Counted from the first letter of the stretch, positions 1 through 8,229 are shown. The stretch: 48,415 bases of DNA from Caldilineae bacterium (GCA_011176545.1 DUEN01000130.1:1-48415); one strand, 5' to 3'. Translations and numbers: made by a program. The notes: a model not told the origin generated them from the sequence alone.

Positions 1-252
1 CTGACCTGGGCGCGCGGCCGCTTCCCCACGCCACATGGTGAGATCGCGGTCGCCTGGGAGCGGAGCGAGGGACGGTTCGAGCTGACCGTTGGGCTTCCCC
101 AGGGAGTAGAGGCCCTGGTGCGCCTGCCCGATCTCGTGCCGGATGAGGCGACGGTGGAGGTCCTCGGCGCGGGGCCGGCCGTCTGGACGCCTGCGGGATG
201 GGAGGTGGAGGCCCCAGCCGGCGGTGAGCTCACGGTCCGGGCGCGCTGGTGA
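1..252 (+). CDS. C-terminal fragment of an alpha-L-rhamnosidase-like glycoside hydrolase (5' truncated by window edge)
   Basis: An open frame enters from the left edge in frame 1 and ends with TGA at 250-252, leaving 83 residues. It opens with TWARGRFPTPHGEIAVAW, then alternates short beta strands, and ends in ELTVRARW. This resembles the C-terminal beta-sandwich of bacterial GH78 alpha-L-rhamnosidases, where a stretch on the pattern GRVPTPRGPVSVSW follows the catalytic barrel. The catalytic residues would lie outside the window. The family call rests only on this tail, so another beta-sandwich-capped glycosidase is possible. Confidence 0.55.
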   Translation: MTWARGRFPTPHGEIAVAWERSEGRFELTVGLPQGVEALVRLPDLVPDEATVEVLGAGPAVWTPAGWEVEAPAGGELTVRARW

Positions 253-344
253 GTCCGACGAATGGCAAATTGTACCTGCAGGGAACTGTATAGACAAATG
301 CTTACGCGGGCCAGCGTTGCGCCGGTACCACTCAGCGGGAGGCA

Positions 345-481
345 TTGGCCCTTTTCAGGTGACCGGCACTTCGAAAGTACCGGTCACCTTGGGAATCCGG
401 GGATCCTTCATCCCCCCAGGCGGCGTGTTTTCAACCCCCGCCTGGGGAAAGCGATGTGTCCGCTCCCCGGAATCCTGGGGA
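345..481. other. Intergenic hairpin cluster between convergent genes
   Basis: The gap between the rhamnosidase-like tail and the convergent TIGR04076-like gene holds two perfect 10-bp stems. The first is AGGTGACCGG (357-366) with CCGGTCACCT (380-389), and its loop contains a second small stem ACTT/AAGT. The second is CCCCAGGCGG (414-423) with CCGCCTGGGG (438-447). They are bracketed by near-identical direct repeats GGAATCCGGGGATC (about 392) and GGAATCCTGGGGATC (about 470). Neither stem is followed by a good T-run. The cluster probably stops transcription from both sides or is REP-like. Bases 253-344 show nothing recognisable. Confidence 0.5.
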
Positions 482-1117
482 TCAAATCTCCTCGATGCGC
501 ATGATCACGTTCCCGGCTGGATCGGGACAGATGACATGCGCATCCCTCTTGAGCCAGTCCCCCTCCTGTAACACGCGCTGCTTCGCCGGAAGGAGCGGCA
601 ACACCGCCTGAAGCGCGTAGAGGCAGAAGTGGCGGTCGGGCGGGATATACAATCGTCCGCTGCGCAGGATGAAGTAATCCCCAGGCCGCATCCCGGAAGT
701 GCACTTCCCCCTGACCTCCTCTACCACGACCCGTAGGCTCTTCAGCCCTCCCTCCGTCCCTTCCTCAATCTCCAATCTCTCATCCTCCACATGCTCCACC
801 TCCTGTTGTGCCTGCTCCTCCGCCTGCTTCTCAACCCTCCCAATCCGCTCGACCTTGAAGACCACCCGGCCCTTGGGATCCGGGCATTGGGCGCTATGCA
901 CTCGCCACACCCAATCCTCATCCCGGGCCTCCGCGATCTCCCGCTCCTTCAATGGGATCAGCGGCATCAGGCTTTGCAGCGCCCACAGGCAGATATACCC
1001 GCCCTCAGGGATGCGGATATCGCCGTCACGCACGGTGAAATAATCGCCGGGCTTCATCGGCGGGTTCGCCGTGCATCTCCCCAATACCCTTGTCACGGTT
1101 ACTTTAAGCTCGTACAT
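482..1117 (-). CDS. Tandem-duplicated TIGR04076-like protein
   Basis: This 211-residue protein contains two copies of the same domain of about 85 residues. Copy 1 (residues 1-90) has GRCTANPPMKPGDYF, then GGYICLWALQSLMPLIP, and closes with AQCPDPKGRVVFKVERI. Copy 2 (about 125-211) has GKCTSGMRPGDYF, then FCLYALQAVLPLLP, and closes with VICPDPAGNVIMRIEEI. This matches the small cysteine-containing TIGR04076 family, which normally has a single copy; its function is unknown. A charged Glu/Gln-rich linker joins the copies. The gene is 12 nt downstream of the aldehyde:ferredoxin oxidoreductase gene and probably co-transcribed, so a role near that enzyme is inferred. Confidence 0.7.
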   Translation of the reverse strand: MYELKVTVTRVLGRCTANPPMKPGDYFTVRDGDIRIPEGGYICLWALQSLMPLIPLKEREIAEARDEDWVWRVHSAQCPDPKGRVVFKVERIGRVEKQAEEQAQQEVEHVEDERLEIEEGTEGGLKSLRVVVEEVRGKCTSGMRPGDYFILRSGRLYIPPDRHFCLYALQAVLPLLPAKQRVLQEGDWLKRDAHVICPDPAGNVIMRIEEI

Positions 1118-1129
1118 CGCTATCCTTCC

Positions 1130-3019
1130 TCACGCGATAGGTATCTCATCAGAAGGCCGCACGCTTAACCCCAGTTCCTCCAGCTTCTCTCGGGTCGGCA
1201 GGCCGGTCCTCACATCCCAGCCCCGAGCGCGGTAGTACTCATCCAGCATGGGCTCCAACTCCAACACCGAGCCCGTGCTGTCCCCGCTTCCCTCGGGCAT
1301 GGGCTCCTGCAGGAAGCGCTTCGGCAGCGTATCGTCCTTGCGCGTGACCCCCTCACGGGCGATGAACAGCCGTTCCAGGTTCACGATGCGCTCGCCGATC
1401 CGCCGCACCTCCTCGCCGGTGATGTCCCAGCCCGTCGCCGCCTGCAGCAATTCCGCCGTCTCGTCCCAGTTCAGCACCTCCATGTTGTTGTACGTGTTCT
1501 TGCATATCCCCAACGCATCGGAGATGGCCGCCATCTCCTCGAAGTGCTTAACCACCAGTCCCTTGCCCTTGTACTCCAGCCGAAACGCCGTCTCAGGGAT
1601 GCCATAGCGGCGAATACCCTCCTCGGGATCGTTGGAGAACTCGAACCACGGCTCGGAGCGCAGGTGGTCGGCCCCCCGGCTGGCCACCGCGTTCCCCAAC
1701 CCATACGCCTTGATGCTCCTGGGATCGGCCTGGAATACTTCCAACCCCTTGCCGTGCATGGCTATCTCCTCCGAGCCGCGGCCCAGGCGCTCGGCTGCCC
1801 GCTTCACGCCATCAGCCAGCATATCGCCGAAGCCCTCTCGATGGGCGATCTTGTGGATGAGGGCCAGGATCGTTTCCCCGTTCCCCCAGGTCAGGTCGAG
1901 CCCATCGGCCTCGTCGCGAGAGAGGATCCCCCGCTGGTAGCACTCCATGGCCCAGGAGATCACTTCGCTGAGCGCGATGGCGTCCATGCCATACCGATTG
2001 GCCAGATCGACGCACTTCAGCCCCAGGGCCAAGTCGTTGTTCCCGACACGCACGGTGAAGCCGGCCAGCGGCTCATACTCCGGCCCCTCCATCTTCAAGC
2101 CGGGGAAACGTCTATCCTTGATCACCAGGAAGCGGCTGCAGGGGATCGTGCAGGCGAAGCAGGCCTTGCTCTTGATCTTATACAGCTTCTCAATGGCCTC
2201 GCCGCTCACGGCGTCGGCCTCCTCGAAGCAGCCACGCTGGAAATGGCGCGTGGGCAAGCCGCCGATGCTGTTCAACGCCTTGATGAGCTTGGTGGTCCCC
2301 AGTCGGGCGCGGATCTCATATTCCGGATGCGCGTAGATGCGCTCATCCAACTGCTCGATCAGCTCCTGGAAGCGAGCCATGTCCGCCACAGGGAAGAGCC
2401 TGGTCCCGCGCACCGCGATGGCCTTTAGGTTCTTGGACGCCATGACGGCTCCCATGCCCGTACGGGCCGCGGGGCGGTTCAAGTTGACGAACACTCCCGT
2501 GAAACGTACCCCGTTCTCGGCCGCCTGGCCGATGGTTGCCACCTGCACATCCGGATCACCCAACTCCTGTCGGATCGCCTCGGTGGCCTCCCACACATCC
2601 TTGCCCCACAGATGTCGGGCGTCGCGCAGCTCTACCACGTCATCGTGAATCCACAGATACACGGGATGCTCCGCCCGGCCGCGAATCACCACCTGATCAT
2701 ACCCCGCGAACTTCAGCTCTGGCCCGAAGAAGCCGCCCGCGTTGGAATCGCCCAGGATCCCCGTCTGCGGCGACATGGCCGAGACGTTGAACCGGGCGCC
2801 GCCGGGGAAGAGCGTCCCCACCAGCGGCCCCACGCCAAAGACCAGGATGTTCTCCGGCGAGAGCCCGTCGGTATGCGCCGGCAGCTCATCCCAGAGTCGC
2901 TTCACGTTCAGGCCCCGGCCGCCGAGGAACATCCGGGCCAGGTGCTCCTCCGTGGGATGCCGATGGATGATCCCATCAGTCAGGTCGATGCGCAAGATGG
3001 TGCCGCCGTAGGCATTCAT
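1130..3019 (-). CDS. Aldehyde:ferredoxin oxidoreductase (tungsten/molybdenum pterin enzyme)
   Basis: AOR-family enzymes oxidise aldehydes to acids and pass the electrons to ferredoxin, using a bis-pterin tungsten (or Mo) centre and one 4Fe-4S cluster. The 629-residue protein has the family N-terminus YGGTILRIDLTDG, a pterin-binding stretch ARTGMGAVMASKNLKAIAVRG, the cluster motif CFACTIPC (C287, C290, C294) and a distal fourth cysteine in ALGICKN. Length and spacing match classical AORs. The ATG at 3019 is chosen because AGGAGG lies just upstream; the longer frame to 3037 would start before this site. Substrate cannot be read from sequence. A ferredoxin gene at 7681-8229 on the same strand is the likely electron acceptor. 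The pterin biosynthesis genes are not in the window. Confidence 0.93.
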   Translation of the reverse strand: MNAYGGTILRIDLTDGIIHRHPTEEHLARMFLGGRGLNVKRLWDELPAHTDGLSPENILVFGVGPLVGTLFPGGARFNVSAMSPQTGILGDSNAGGFFGPELKFAGYDQVVIRGRAEHPVYLWIHDDVVELRDARHLWGKDVWEATEAIRQELGDPDVQVATIGQAAENGVRFTGVFVNLNRPAARTGMGAVMASKNLKAIAVRGTRLFPVADMARFQELIEQLDERIYAHPEYEIRARLGTTKLIKALNSIGGLPTRHFQRGCFEEADAVSGEAIEKLYKIKSKACFACTIPCSRFLVIKDRRFPGLKMEGPEYEPLAGFTVRVGNNDLALGLKCVDLANRYGMDAIALSEVISWAMECYQRGILSRDEADGLDLTWGNGETILALIHKIAHREGFGDMLADGVKRAAERLGRGSEEIAMHGKGLEVFQADPRSIKAYGLGNAVASRGADHLRSEPWFEFSNDPEEGIRRYGIPETAFRLEYKGKGLVVKHFEEMAAISDALGICKNTYNNMEVLNWDETAELLQAATGWDITGEEVRRIGERIVNLERLFIAREGVTRKDDTLPKRFLQEPMPEGSGDSTGSVLELEPMLDEYYRARGWDVRTGLPTREKLEELGLSVRPSDEIPIA

Positions 3020-3105
3020 TGTCGTCCTCCTCAGCATTCAAAAGCGTCCGAGCTCGGGCCTCGATTTCTCCGAGGTCAAAGCTAGCTGTGGACATCTCCT
3101 TCTCT

Positions 3106-4080
3106 CTATGCCCGTCTCCTCGAACGGGGGTCGAGGAGGTCACGCAGCCCGTCTCCTAGCAGGTTGATGCCGAGGATGATCAGCATGATAGCCATCCCCG
3201 GGAAAGTTCCCAACCACCAGGCGGTGGCCAAATATTGACGCCCCTCGCTCAACATGCTCCCTAGAGAGGGCTTTGGGGGTTGTATACCCAGCCCCAGGTA
3301 GCTCAAGCCTGCCTCGATCATGATCACGACAGCCATTCGCAGAGTGGCGGTGACCAAGACGATGGGAAGGGTGTTGGGCAGGATGCAAGTGCGAATGATT
3401 CGGAAGTCAGTAGCACCGATGGCCCTAGAAGCTTCAACAAACTCCTTCTCTCGGAGGGCCAGAGCCTCGCCCCGCACAATGCGGGCATATACCACCCACT
3501 GGGTCAAGCCCAGGACTCCGATCAGGGTAGGAAGGTTCGATCCAACCACGGCTATGACGGCGATAGCCAGGAGAGTGAGAGGAATGGAGAGCTGTACATC
3601 GCAGACCCTCATCAGCAAGTCGTCTACCCAACTCCCGAAGTATCCGGATAACAAGCCTAGACTCACCCCGATGCTCCCCGAGAGTAGGACGGCCAACCCT
3701 CCGACCAGTAGGGATACCCTCACTCCAAACACCATTCGGCTAAGGATATCCCGGCCCAAGTCATCGGTGCCCAAGGGATGTTCCCAGCTGCCGCCTTCCA
3801 TCCAGAAGGGAGGTTGCAACCTCTCAGCCAGCTCCTGACGATAGGGGTCATGAGGAGCGATCCAGGGAGCGAAGAGAGCGATAAGCACCATGAGTGCCAT
3901 GATGCTTAGCCCCAAAGTCACCGGCGGGTTCTCCACCACTCTCCTCGCGAATCCCCACCAGCTGTGCGCTTGAGGTGACTCATAGAGGGGCCTCCTGTCC
4001 CCTTCCAGGTATCCTATGGTTGAGCCTTCGTCAAAATGACGAGCCGAGAGGCGTTCCACCGTAATCCCTTCCCCATTCAT
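3106..4080 (-). CDS. Peptide/opine-type ABC transporter permease (DppC/OppC family)
   Basis: A 324-residue inner-membrane permease. After a soluble N-terminal stretch of about 50 residues comes the first membrane helix (VTLGLSIMALMVLIALFAPWI), then the typical HPLGTDDLGRDILSR segment of OppC-type proteins. Four to five further helices follow. The EAA loop that contacts the ATPase reads EFVEASRAIGATDFRIIRTCILPN. Its ATG overlaps the stop of the upstream permease gene (ATGA at 4077-4080), indicating translational coupling. No ATPase genes of this transporter are present in the cluster. Codon use and base composition match the neighbouring peptide-importer genes and are less GC-rich than the genes further out. 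Confidence 0.92.
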   Translation of the reverse strand: MNGEGITVERLSARHFDEGSTIGYLEGDRRPLYESPQAHSWWGFARRVVENPPVTLGLSIMALMVLIALFAPWIAPHDPYRQELAERLQPPFWMEGGSWEHPLGTDDLGRDILSRMVFGVRVSLLVGGLAVLLSGSIGVSLGLLSGYFGSWVDDLLMRVCDVQLSIPLTLLAIAVIAVVGSNLPTLIGVLGLTQWVVYARIVRGEALALREKEFVEASRAIGATDFRIIRTCILPNTLPIVLVTATLRMAVVIMIEAGLSYLGLGIQPPKPSLGSMLSEGRQYLATAWWLGTFPGMAIMLIILGINLLGDGLRDLLDPRSRRRA

Positions 4081-4994
4081 TTATACCGAATCCGCGGGTC
4101 TAGGAAGGTGTACAAGACATCGACGAGGAAATTCATGACGACCACGACCACGGAGACGAAGAAAACATCAGCCTGTACCACGGGGAAATCTCGCTGGTAG
4201 ATCGAATTGATCGCCAGCCGCCCGATGCCTGGCCAGGCGAAGATCTGCTCGGTAATGACGGCACCGCTCAGGAGACCAGCGAGAGACATCCCCATGACGG
4301 TCACCACGGGAATAAGGGCGTTCCTGAGCGCATGACGCGTGGTTACCATCCACTCGCTTAACCCCTTAGCTCGGGCAGTTCGTATGTAATCAGCCTCCAG
4401 TACCTCGAGCATGCTGGTTCTAGTGAGCCGGGCAATGGTCGCCACCAGTCCAAATCCTAAAGTGACCCCAGGCATGATCATATGGAGAAAGCTCCCTCGT
4501 CCCGAGATGGGCAACAACCTCAGCTTAAGGCCCACGATCAAGATGAGGAGGATTCCCAGCCAGAAACTGGGGATCGACTGGCCTAGCAGCGTGAAGACCA
4601 TCCCCATATAATCGAGGAGGGTGTTATGCTTCAGGGCGGAGATGACCCCTAAGGGGATGCCTACGACCGCGGCGAAGAGAAGGGCAAAGATGGCCAGCTG
4701 GATAGTCGCCGGCAGCCGCTCCAACACCAGGCTCATGGCGGGCACCCCGGCGAGGATCGAGTCCCCGAAATCGCCCCGCACCGCTCGACTCAGGAAGCGA
4801 AGGTACTGGATATAAAGAGGAGCATCTAATCCCAATTGTCTTCGCAGAGCCTCCCGCTCCGCCTCCTGGACTTCTGGACCGAGCATCAAGCTCACCGGAT
4901 CTCCGCCGAGGCGGGATATGACGAAGATGGCGAAGGAAACACCGAGGAGGACGATGAATGCCTGGAAGAACCGCCTGATCATATATTTGACCAT
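4077..4994 (-). CDS. Peptide/opine-type ABC transporter permease (DppB/OppB family)
   Basis: This is a 305-residue six-helix permease with the family N-terminus YMIRRFFQAFIVLLGVSFAIF and the motif GDPVSLMLGPE. The EAA loop is TRTSMLEVLEADYIRTARAKGL, and the C-terminus VDVLYTFLDPRIRY is typical. The ATG at 4994 is preferred: AGGGGAA lies 7-8 nt upstream, whereas the alternative ATG at 5009 is buried in the stem of a 13-bp hairpin. It forms the membrane channel together with the DppC-like partner, whose start it overlaps by 4 bp. Confidence 0.92.
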   Translation of the reverse strand: MVKYMIRRFFQAFIVLLGVSFAIFVISRLGGDPVSLMLGPEVQEAEREALRRQLGLDAPLYIQYLRFLSRAVRGDFGDSILAGVPAMSLVLERLPATIQLAIFALLFAAVVGIPLGVISALKHNTLLDYMGMVFTLLGQSIPSFWLGILLILIVGLKLRLLPISGRGSFLHMIMPGVTLGFGLVATIARLTRTSMLEVLEADYIRTARAKGLSEWMVTTRHALRNALIPVVTVMGMSLAGLLSGAVITEQIFAWPGIGRLAINSIYQRDFPVVQADVFFVSVVVVVMNFLVDVLYTFLDPRIRYK

Positions 4995-5007
4995 ACTACT
5001 TCCCCTC

Positions 5008-5043
5008 ATAGCCTCCCGAAGTTTAAGGTCTTCGGGAGGCTAT
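5008..5043 (-). promoter_or_regulatory. Intercistronic hairpin between binding-protein and permease genes
   Basis: A perfect 13-bp inverted repeat, ATAGCCTCCCGAA (5008-5020) and TTCGGGAGGCTAT (5031-5043), encloses a 10-nt loop. It lies directly after the binding-protein stop (5054) and just before the Shine-Dalgarno of the permease gene. No T-run follows, so it is more likely an mRNA-stabilising or partial-termination structure that keeps binding-protein mRNA in excess than a full terminator. Confidence 0.7.
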
Positions 5044-5053
5044 AGGTTTCGCC

Positions 5054-6634
5054 TCAGGTGGTGGCCTCATACATGTAGATCAGCTCGTCCGAGCGCGGGC
5101 TCCATTTCAGTCGCTTATTGAGGGCGTAGACATCCACCAACTGATACATGAAGATGAAAGGCGGATCCTCATAGAGGAGTTCCAGGGCTTTCTTCACGGC
5201 CTGCTCATGTTTGACCGGGTCAAGAGTACTGCCCCCCTCATCGATGTACTTATCCACCTCAGGGTTAGAGTACCAGGACCAGACGTTGTCGCTCCGACAG
5301 AGGGTGTAGATCGTGTTCCAGGCGTCGAAGTAGGGGTTACCCAAGGCAGCCAGAGACATGTCGCCGATGATATGCTTATTAGTGTCCTTGGCCCAGACCC
5401 CGAACTCCATGGCGTTCAGCGTGACTTTGACCCCCACTTGGGCCAGTTGGTCCGCGATGGCCTGGGCTACCTCTACATTGCGCAGGAACCGGCCTCGCCC
5501 GACCCGGAAATCCTTAATCTCAAACCCATCAGGATACCCCGCCTCAGCCAAGAGCTGCCTGGCCTTCTCAGGATCATAGGGATAAGGCTCGAGGTCGGGA
5601 TCATATCCTACGAAGTACTCGGGGGCCACAGTGGCTAGTTTGATGCCGTAGCCGCCCAGGATGTGCTTGATGATCGCATCGCGATCCACAGCGTAATTGA
5701 GAGCCTGACGCACCTTGGGGTGTTTCATGTCCAGAGGGCCTTCTCGCTCTGTGTCGAAGATCACCATTGCCACCCGGGTGCTAGGCACACTCTTCACCTC
5801 CAGATTCTCATCTGCCTCGATGGCGGGGACGCTGTCCGGTGGGACGTTCACGATGAGATCCACATTTCCAGCCTGGAGCTCCGCGATACGAGTGGCATCC
5901 TCCGGGATGGGTCGGAAGACAACCTCATCGATGGCTGGCCTCCCCCGCCAGTAGTCATCCCGCGCGACCAAGGTGATATGTTCCTCCCTCACCCACTCCT
6001 TTAAGGTATAAGGTCCGGTGCCGACCGGCTCGTGGGCCAGCTTCTCGAACCCATGTTCCTGGGTATACTCCTTGGGTACCATCTCCAGATCCAGCAGACG
6101 TTGTAGGAGGAAGACATCTACCTCGGAGGTGGTCACCCTGACAGTATATTCGTCCAGGACTTGGGCATCCTTCAGTTTAGGATACCATTTGGCAATGAAG
6201 GGGGGGGCCACTCCAGGAAGTTTCCCCATAATCCGGTCCAGATTATACTTGCATACCTCAGCGTTGAAGGGTTCTCCATTGGAGAAAGTGACTCCCCGCC
6301 GTAGCTTTAGGTCAATAGTGAGGTCATCAACGATCTCCCAGGATTCGGCCAGCAATCCCTCGTAGGCGTAATTCTTTTCCGGATTTCTCTGGCCAAGCGA
6401 ATCGTAGATATGAGCCAGGATGTTGCTGGTAATGGTGATGGAGTGATTATGGGGGTCCATCGTCGCCGCATCCGCCCCCTGGGCGATGGTAACTTTCTTC
6501 AAAGCCTTCGGCGCCTCAGGCTGCAGACCTGGTTGAGGAAGTGTGCACCCCTCCAGGCCATATAGAGCTGTCACCCCCAAGCCCAGGGCAGCGCCCTTCC
6601 TCAAAAAATCCCTTCTAGTCATTGAGCGAGCCAT
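5054..6634 (-). CDS. Peptide/opine ABC transporter substrate-binding protein (SBP family 5)
   Basis: A 526-residue family-5 extracytoplasmic binding protein. The N-terminus has a twin-arginine signal (TRRDFLRKG) and then a hydrophobic segment ending LYGLEGC, which may be a lipidation site, so export through Tat and anchoring are likely. Family landmarks are ATMDPH near the start, LAESWEIVDDLTIDLKLRRGVTFSNG, the segment HEPVGTGPY, and the C-terminal region with VRQALNYAVDRDAI. The ATG at 6634 is chosen because AAAGGAGG lies at the right distance and because the Tat motif must be N-terminal; the longer frame to 6781 reads over an unrelated broken gene. Bound ligand is unknown; neighbours suggest peptides, D-amino-acid derivatives or creatinine-like amides. 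Confidence 0.93.
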   Translation of the reverse strand: MARSMTRRDFLRKGAALGLGVTALYGLEGCTLPQPGLQPEAPKALKKVTIAQGADAATMDPHNHSITITSNILAHIYDSLGQRNPEKNYAYEGLLAESWEIVDDLTIDLKLRRGVTFSNGEPFNAEVCKYNLDRIMGKLPGVAPPFIAKWYPKLKDAQVLDEYTVRVTTSEVDVFLLQRLLDLEMVPKEYTQEHGFEKLAHEPVGTGPYTLKEWVREEHITLVARDDYWRGRPAIDEVVFRPIPEDATRIAELQAGNVDLIVNVPPDSVPAIEADENLEVKSVPSTRVAMVIFDTEREGPLDMKHPKVRQALNYAVDRDAIIKHILGGYGIKLATVAPEYFVGYDPDLEPYPYDPEKARQLLAEAGYPDGFEIKDFRVGRGRFLRNVEVAQAIADQLAQVGVKVTLNAMEFGVWAKDTNKHIIGDMSLAALGNPYFDAWNTIYTLCRSDNVWSWYSNPEVDKYIDEGGSTLDPVKHEQAVKKALELLYEDPPFIFMYQLVDVYALNKRLKWSPRSDELIYMYEATT

Positions 6635-6679
6635 TTCGTCCTCCTTTCCTGTTCTCAGATTGGGTTGCTCTTCGCCATG

Positions 6680-6806
6680 TGATCCTCCTGCAAGTTCGAA
6701 AAACGCAAGCGATCCTTCCCTCCTTAAGGCCCACATCGGCTCAGAATCCAGGGTCCCCGGCGCCATCGATGATCCGGCCATCCCTTATCACCAAATCGAA
6801 CATCAT
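6680..6806 (-). pseudogene. Remnant of an N-acyl-D-amino-acid deacylase (D-aminoacylase-type amidohydrolase) start
   Basis: On the minus strand, ATG at 6806 or 6803 follows a GAGGGG site and encodes MFDLVIRDGRIIDGAGDPGF, which is the characteristic N-terminus of D-aminoacylase/N-acyl-D-amino-acid deacylases. A TGA at 6743-6741 interrupts it. In the same frame the sequence continues ADVGLKEGRIA, as expected of the family (usually GxPxFRADVxIxxGRIA), so the stop sits where an arginine is normal and could derive from CGA by one transition. Homology ends soon after and the rest of the gene is absent. The context of peptide importer and creatininase fits an amidohydrolase gene that has been deleted. 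A short leader peptide is the alternative. Confidence 0.6.
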
Positions 6807-6843
6807 TCCAGTCCCCTCAATCGATCTGACACCCTTAATCAGG

Positions 6844-7659
6844 TCAGGATGTGCCTTTCATTTCCTCCTGGGCCACGGAGATCATCTTGCGGATCTCCTC
6901 CACAGCTTGCTTGATTCGAGCATCCAGTAGCCTTCGACCCGCTTCCGGTCGGGCGCTCCGGGCATCCCCCAGGATACCGTTGGGTGACTGCGAGCGGACC
7001 CCATAGACAAAGGACTCGATCTGAGAGTACTTGATTCGGTCAGGGTGGTAGAAGGCCTCATCAGCGCGTCCCTCCTCAGCCTTGTCCATATCTACCAGTT
7101 CAGGGTGGAGGGCCAACATCATGGAGGTCTCGGCGAAGCCAGAGTGGACTCCGGCCTGGGCTCGAGAGATGCCGTATTCCCGATAAATCTCTTCGATCTC
7201 AGCTGGCTGCTCTCGAATGTTGGGAATGACCATATGTACCTGGCAACGATCCTTCAGGGCTTTAGCGATGCGAGGCAAGAGGGCCACCATGGTGTCCGAG
7301 TTCCCCCCATGGGAGGAGATGAGGACAATGTCCTTAAAACCATGTCCGGCCAGGCTGATGCAATACTCCTCTAATACCTTCATGAAAGTTCCCTGAGTCA
7401 GTGTCACCGTGCCAGGGAAATCGAGGTGATGTTCAGAAAGCCCAGGTCGCATGACGGGAGCTACCAACGCATTTCCCAATTCATGGGCGATCCCCTCGGC
7501 CAGGGCATACCCCAAATAGGTGTCCGTCCCAGTAGGGAGATGTGGCCCATGCTGCTCTATAGAGGCTACTGCCAGGATAACGGTGGTCTTGCCTCCTGCT
7601 ATGGCCTCCTCAATCTCCCGCCAGCTCATCCGCTCCATTAACACCTCGTCGTTTGCCAT
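6844..7659 (-). CDS. Creatininase-family amidohydrolase
   Basis: The creatininase family comprises metal-dependent hydrolases of cyclic amides and formamides (creatinine amidohydrolase, FAPy deformylase, MftE peptidase). This 271-residue protein carries the family motifs: VASIEQHGPHLPTGTDT (metal-ligand Glu and His) near residue 33, HHLDFPGTVTL, the metal-binding ISSHGGNSD, and SGFAETSMML with a ligand glutamate. The start at 7659 has AGGAGGG upstream. It lies 21 nt after the ferredoxin stop and upstream of the peptide importer, so it may act on an imported amide. Which amide cannot be told from sequence. Confidence 0.88.
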   Translation of the reverse strand: MANDEVLMERMSWREIEEAIAGGKTTVILAVASIEQHGPHLPTGTDTYLGYALAEGIAHELGNALVAPVMRPGLSEHHLDFPGTVTLTQGTFMKVLEEYCISLAGHGFKDIVLISSHGGNSDTMVALLPRIAKALKDRCQVHMVIPNIREQPAEIEEIYREYGISRAQAGVHSGFAETSMMLALHPELVDMDKAEEGRADEAFYHPDRIKYSQIESFVYGVRSQSPNGILGDARSARPEAGRRLLDARIKQAVEEIRKMISVAQEEMKGTS

Positions 7660-7680
7660 TACGTTATCCCTCCTTTCGAT

Positions 7681-8229
7681 TCAGCCTTTTAGTCGATTCT
7701 GGAGAGAACCGGCCCCTTCCCTCGAGCATCTGTCCTCTATTGATATGTCCACCCCCCACCGCGTCAGGATCGGAGCATAGGCTCGCATGGCCCTCTTCTC
7801 TTGTCGTTCTTGAGCCAAAAGTTCCTCCTTCCCATAGACAATGGCCCCTGTCGCGCAGCGCTTGACGCAGGCCGGATCTCCGCCACATAAGTCGCAGATA
7901 AGGGGCAGGCCAGTCTCCGGATGCAGGGTTACCATGCCGAAGGGACACGCATCCACGCAGGCAGAGCAGCCGATGCAATCGTCGGGGCGCAAGAGGACGG
8001 CCCCTGTGACCTCGTCCTTGTACAGGGCCTCGGTGGGGCAGGCGGCCACGCAGAGTGGCCGTCGACACAGACGACAGACATGGGGATAATCCACCCCCAA
8101 AGGCTCGACCTTGGTTATCCGGATACGGGCTGTGGCTGTGCCGAAACGCCCATCGTGTCGAGCTACGCATGCTATCTCACAAGCCCGACAGCCACTGCAA
8201 AGGTTCCCACGAACTAGAATGCGTTTCAC
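7681..8229 (-). CDS. 4Fe-4S dicluster ferredoxin-type electron transfer protein
   Basis: A 182-residue iron-sulfur protein with four cysteine clusters of the HycB/CooF/NarH-like type: CSGCRACEIAC near the N-terminus, CRLCRRPLCVAACP, CIGCSACVDACPFG, and CDLCGGDPACVKRC. Such subunits shuttle electrons for large redox enzymes. The GTG at 8229 is taken as the start because GGAGGAGGG lies immediately upstream; the ATG at 8247 would place this site inside the gene. It follows livF by about 20 nt and probably served the AOR now 4.7 kb downstream. It has no recognisable signal peptide, so it is cytoplasmic. Confidence 0.88.
   Translation of the reverse strand: MKRILVRGNLCSGCRACEIACVARHDGRFGTATARIRITKVEPLGVDYPHVCRLCRRPLCVAACPTEALYKDEVTGAVLLRPDDCIGCSACVDACPFGMVTLHPETGLPLICDLCGGDPACVKRCATGAIVYGKEELLAQERQEKRAMRAYAPILTRWGVDISIEDRCSREGAGSLQNRLKG

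Noticed and set aside
2980-3087. Short minus-strand ORF of about 39 codons (MSTASFDLGEIEARARTLL) upstream of AOR
   Set aside because: The Shine-Dalgarno abuts its ATG and the frame runs into the AOR gene out of frame; no family recognised. It may be a fragment at an insertion boundary but cannot be supported.
5054-6781. Longer version of the peptide-binding protein starting at 6781
   Set aside because: The extra N-terminal 49 residues would bury the Tat signal and read over the broken D-aminoacylase start in another frame; AGGAGG favours 6634.
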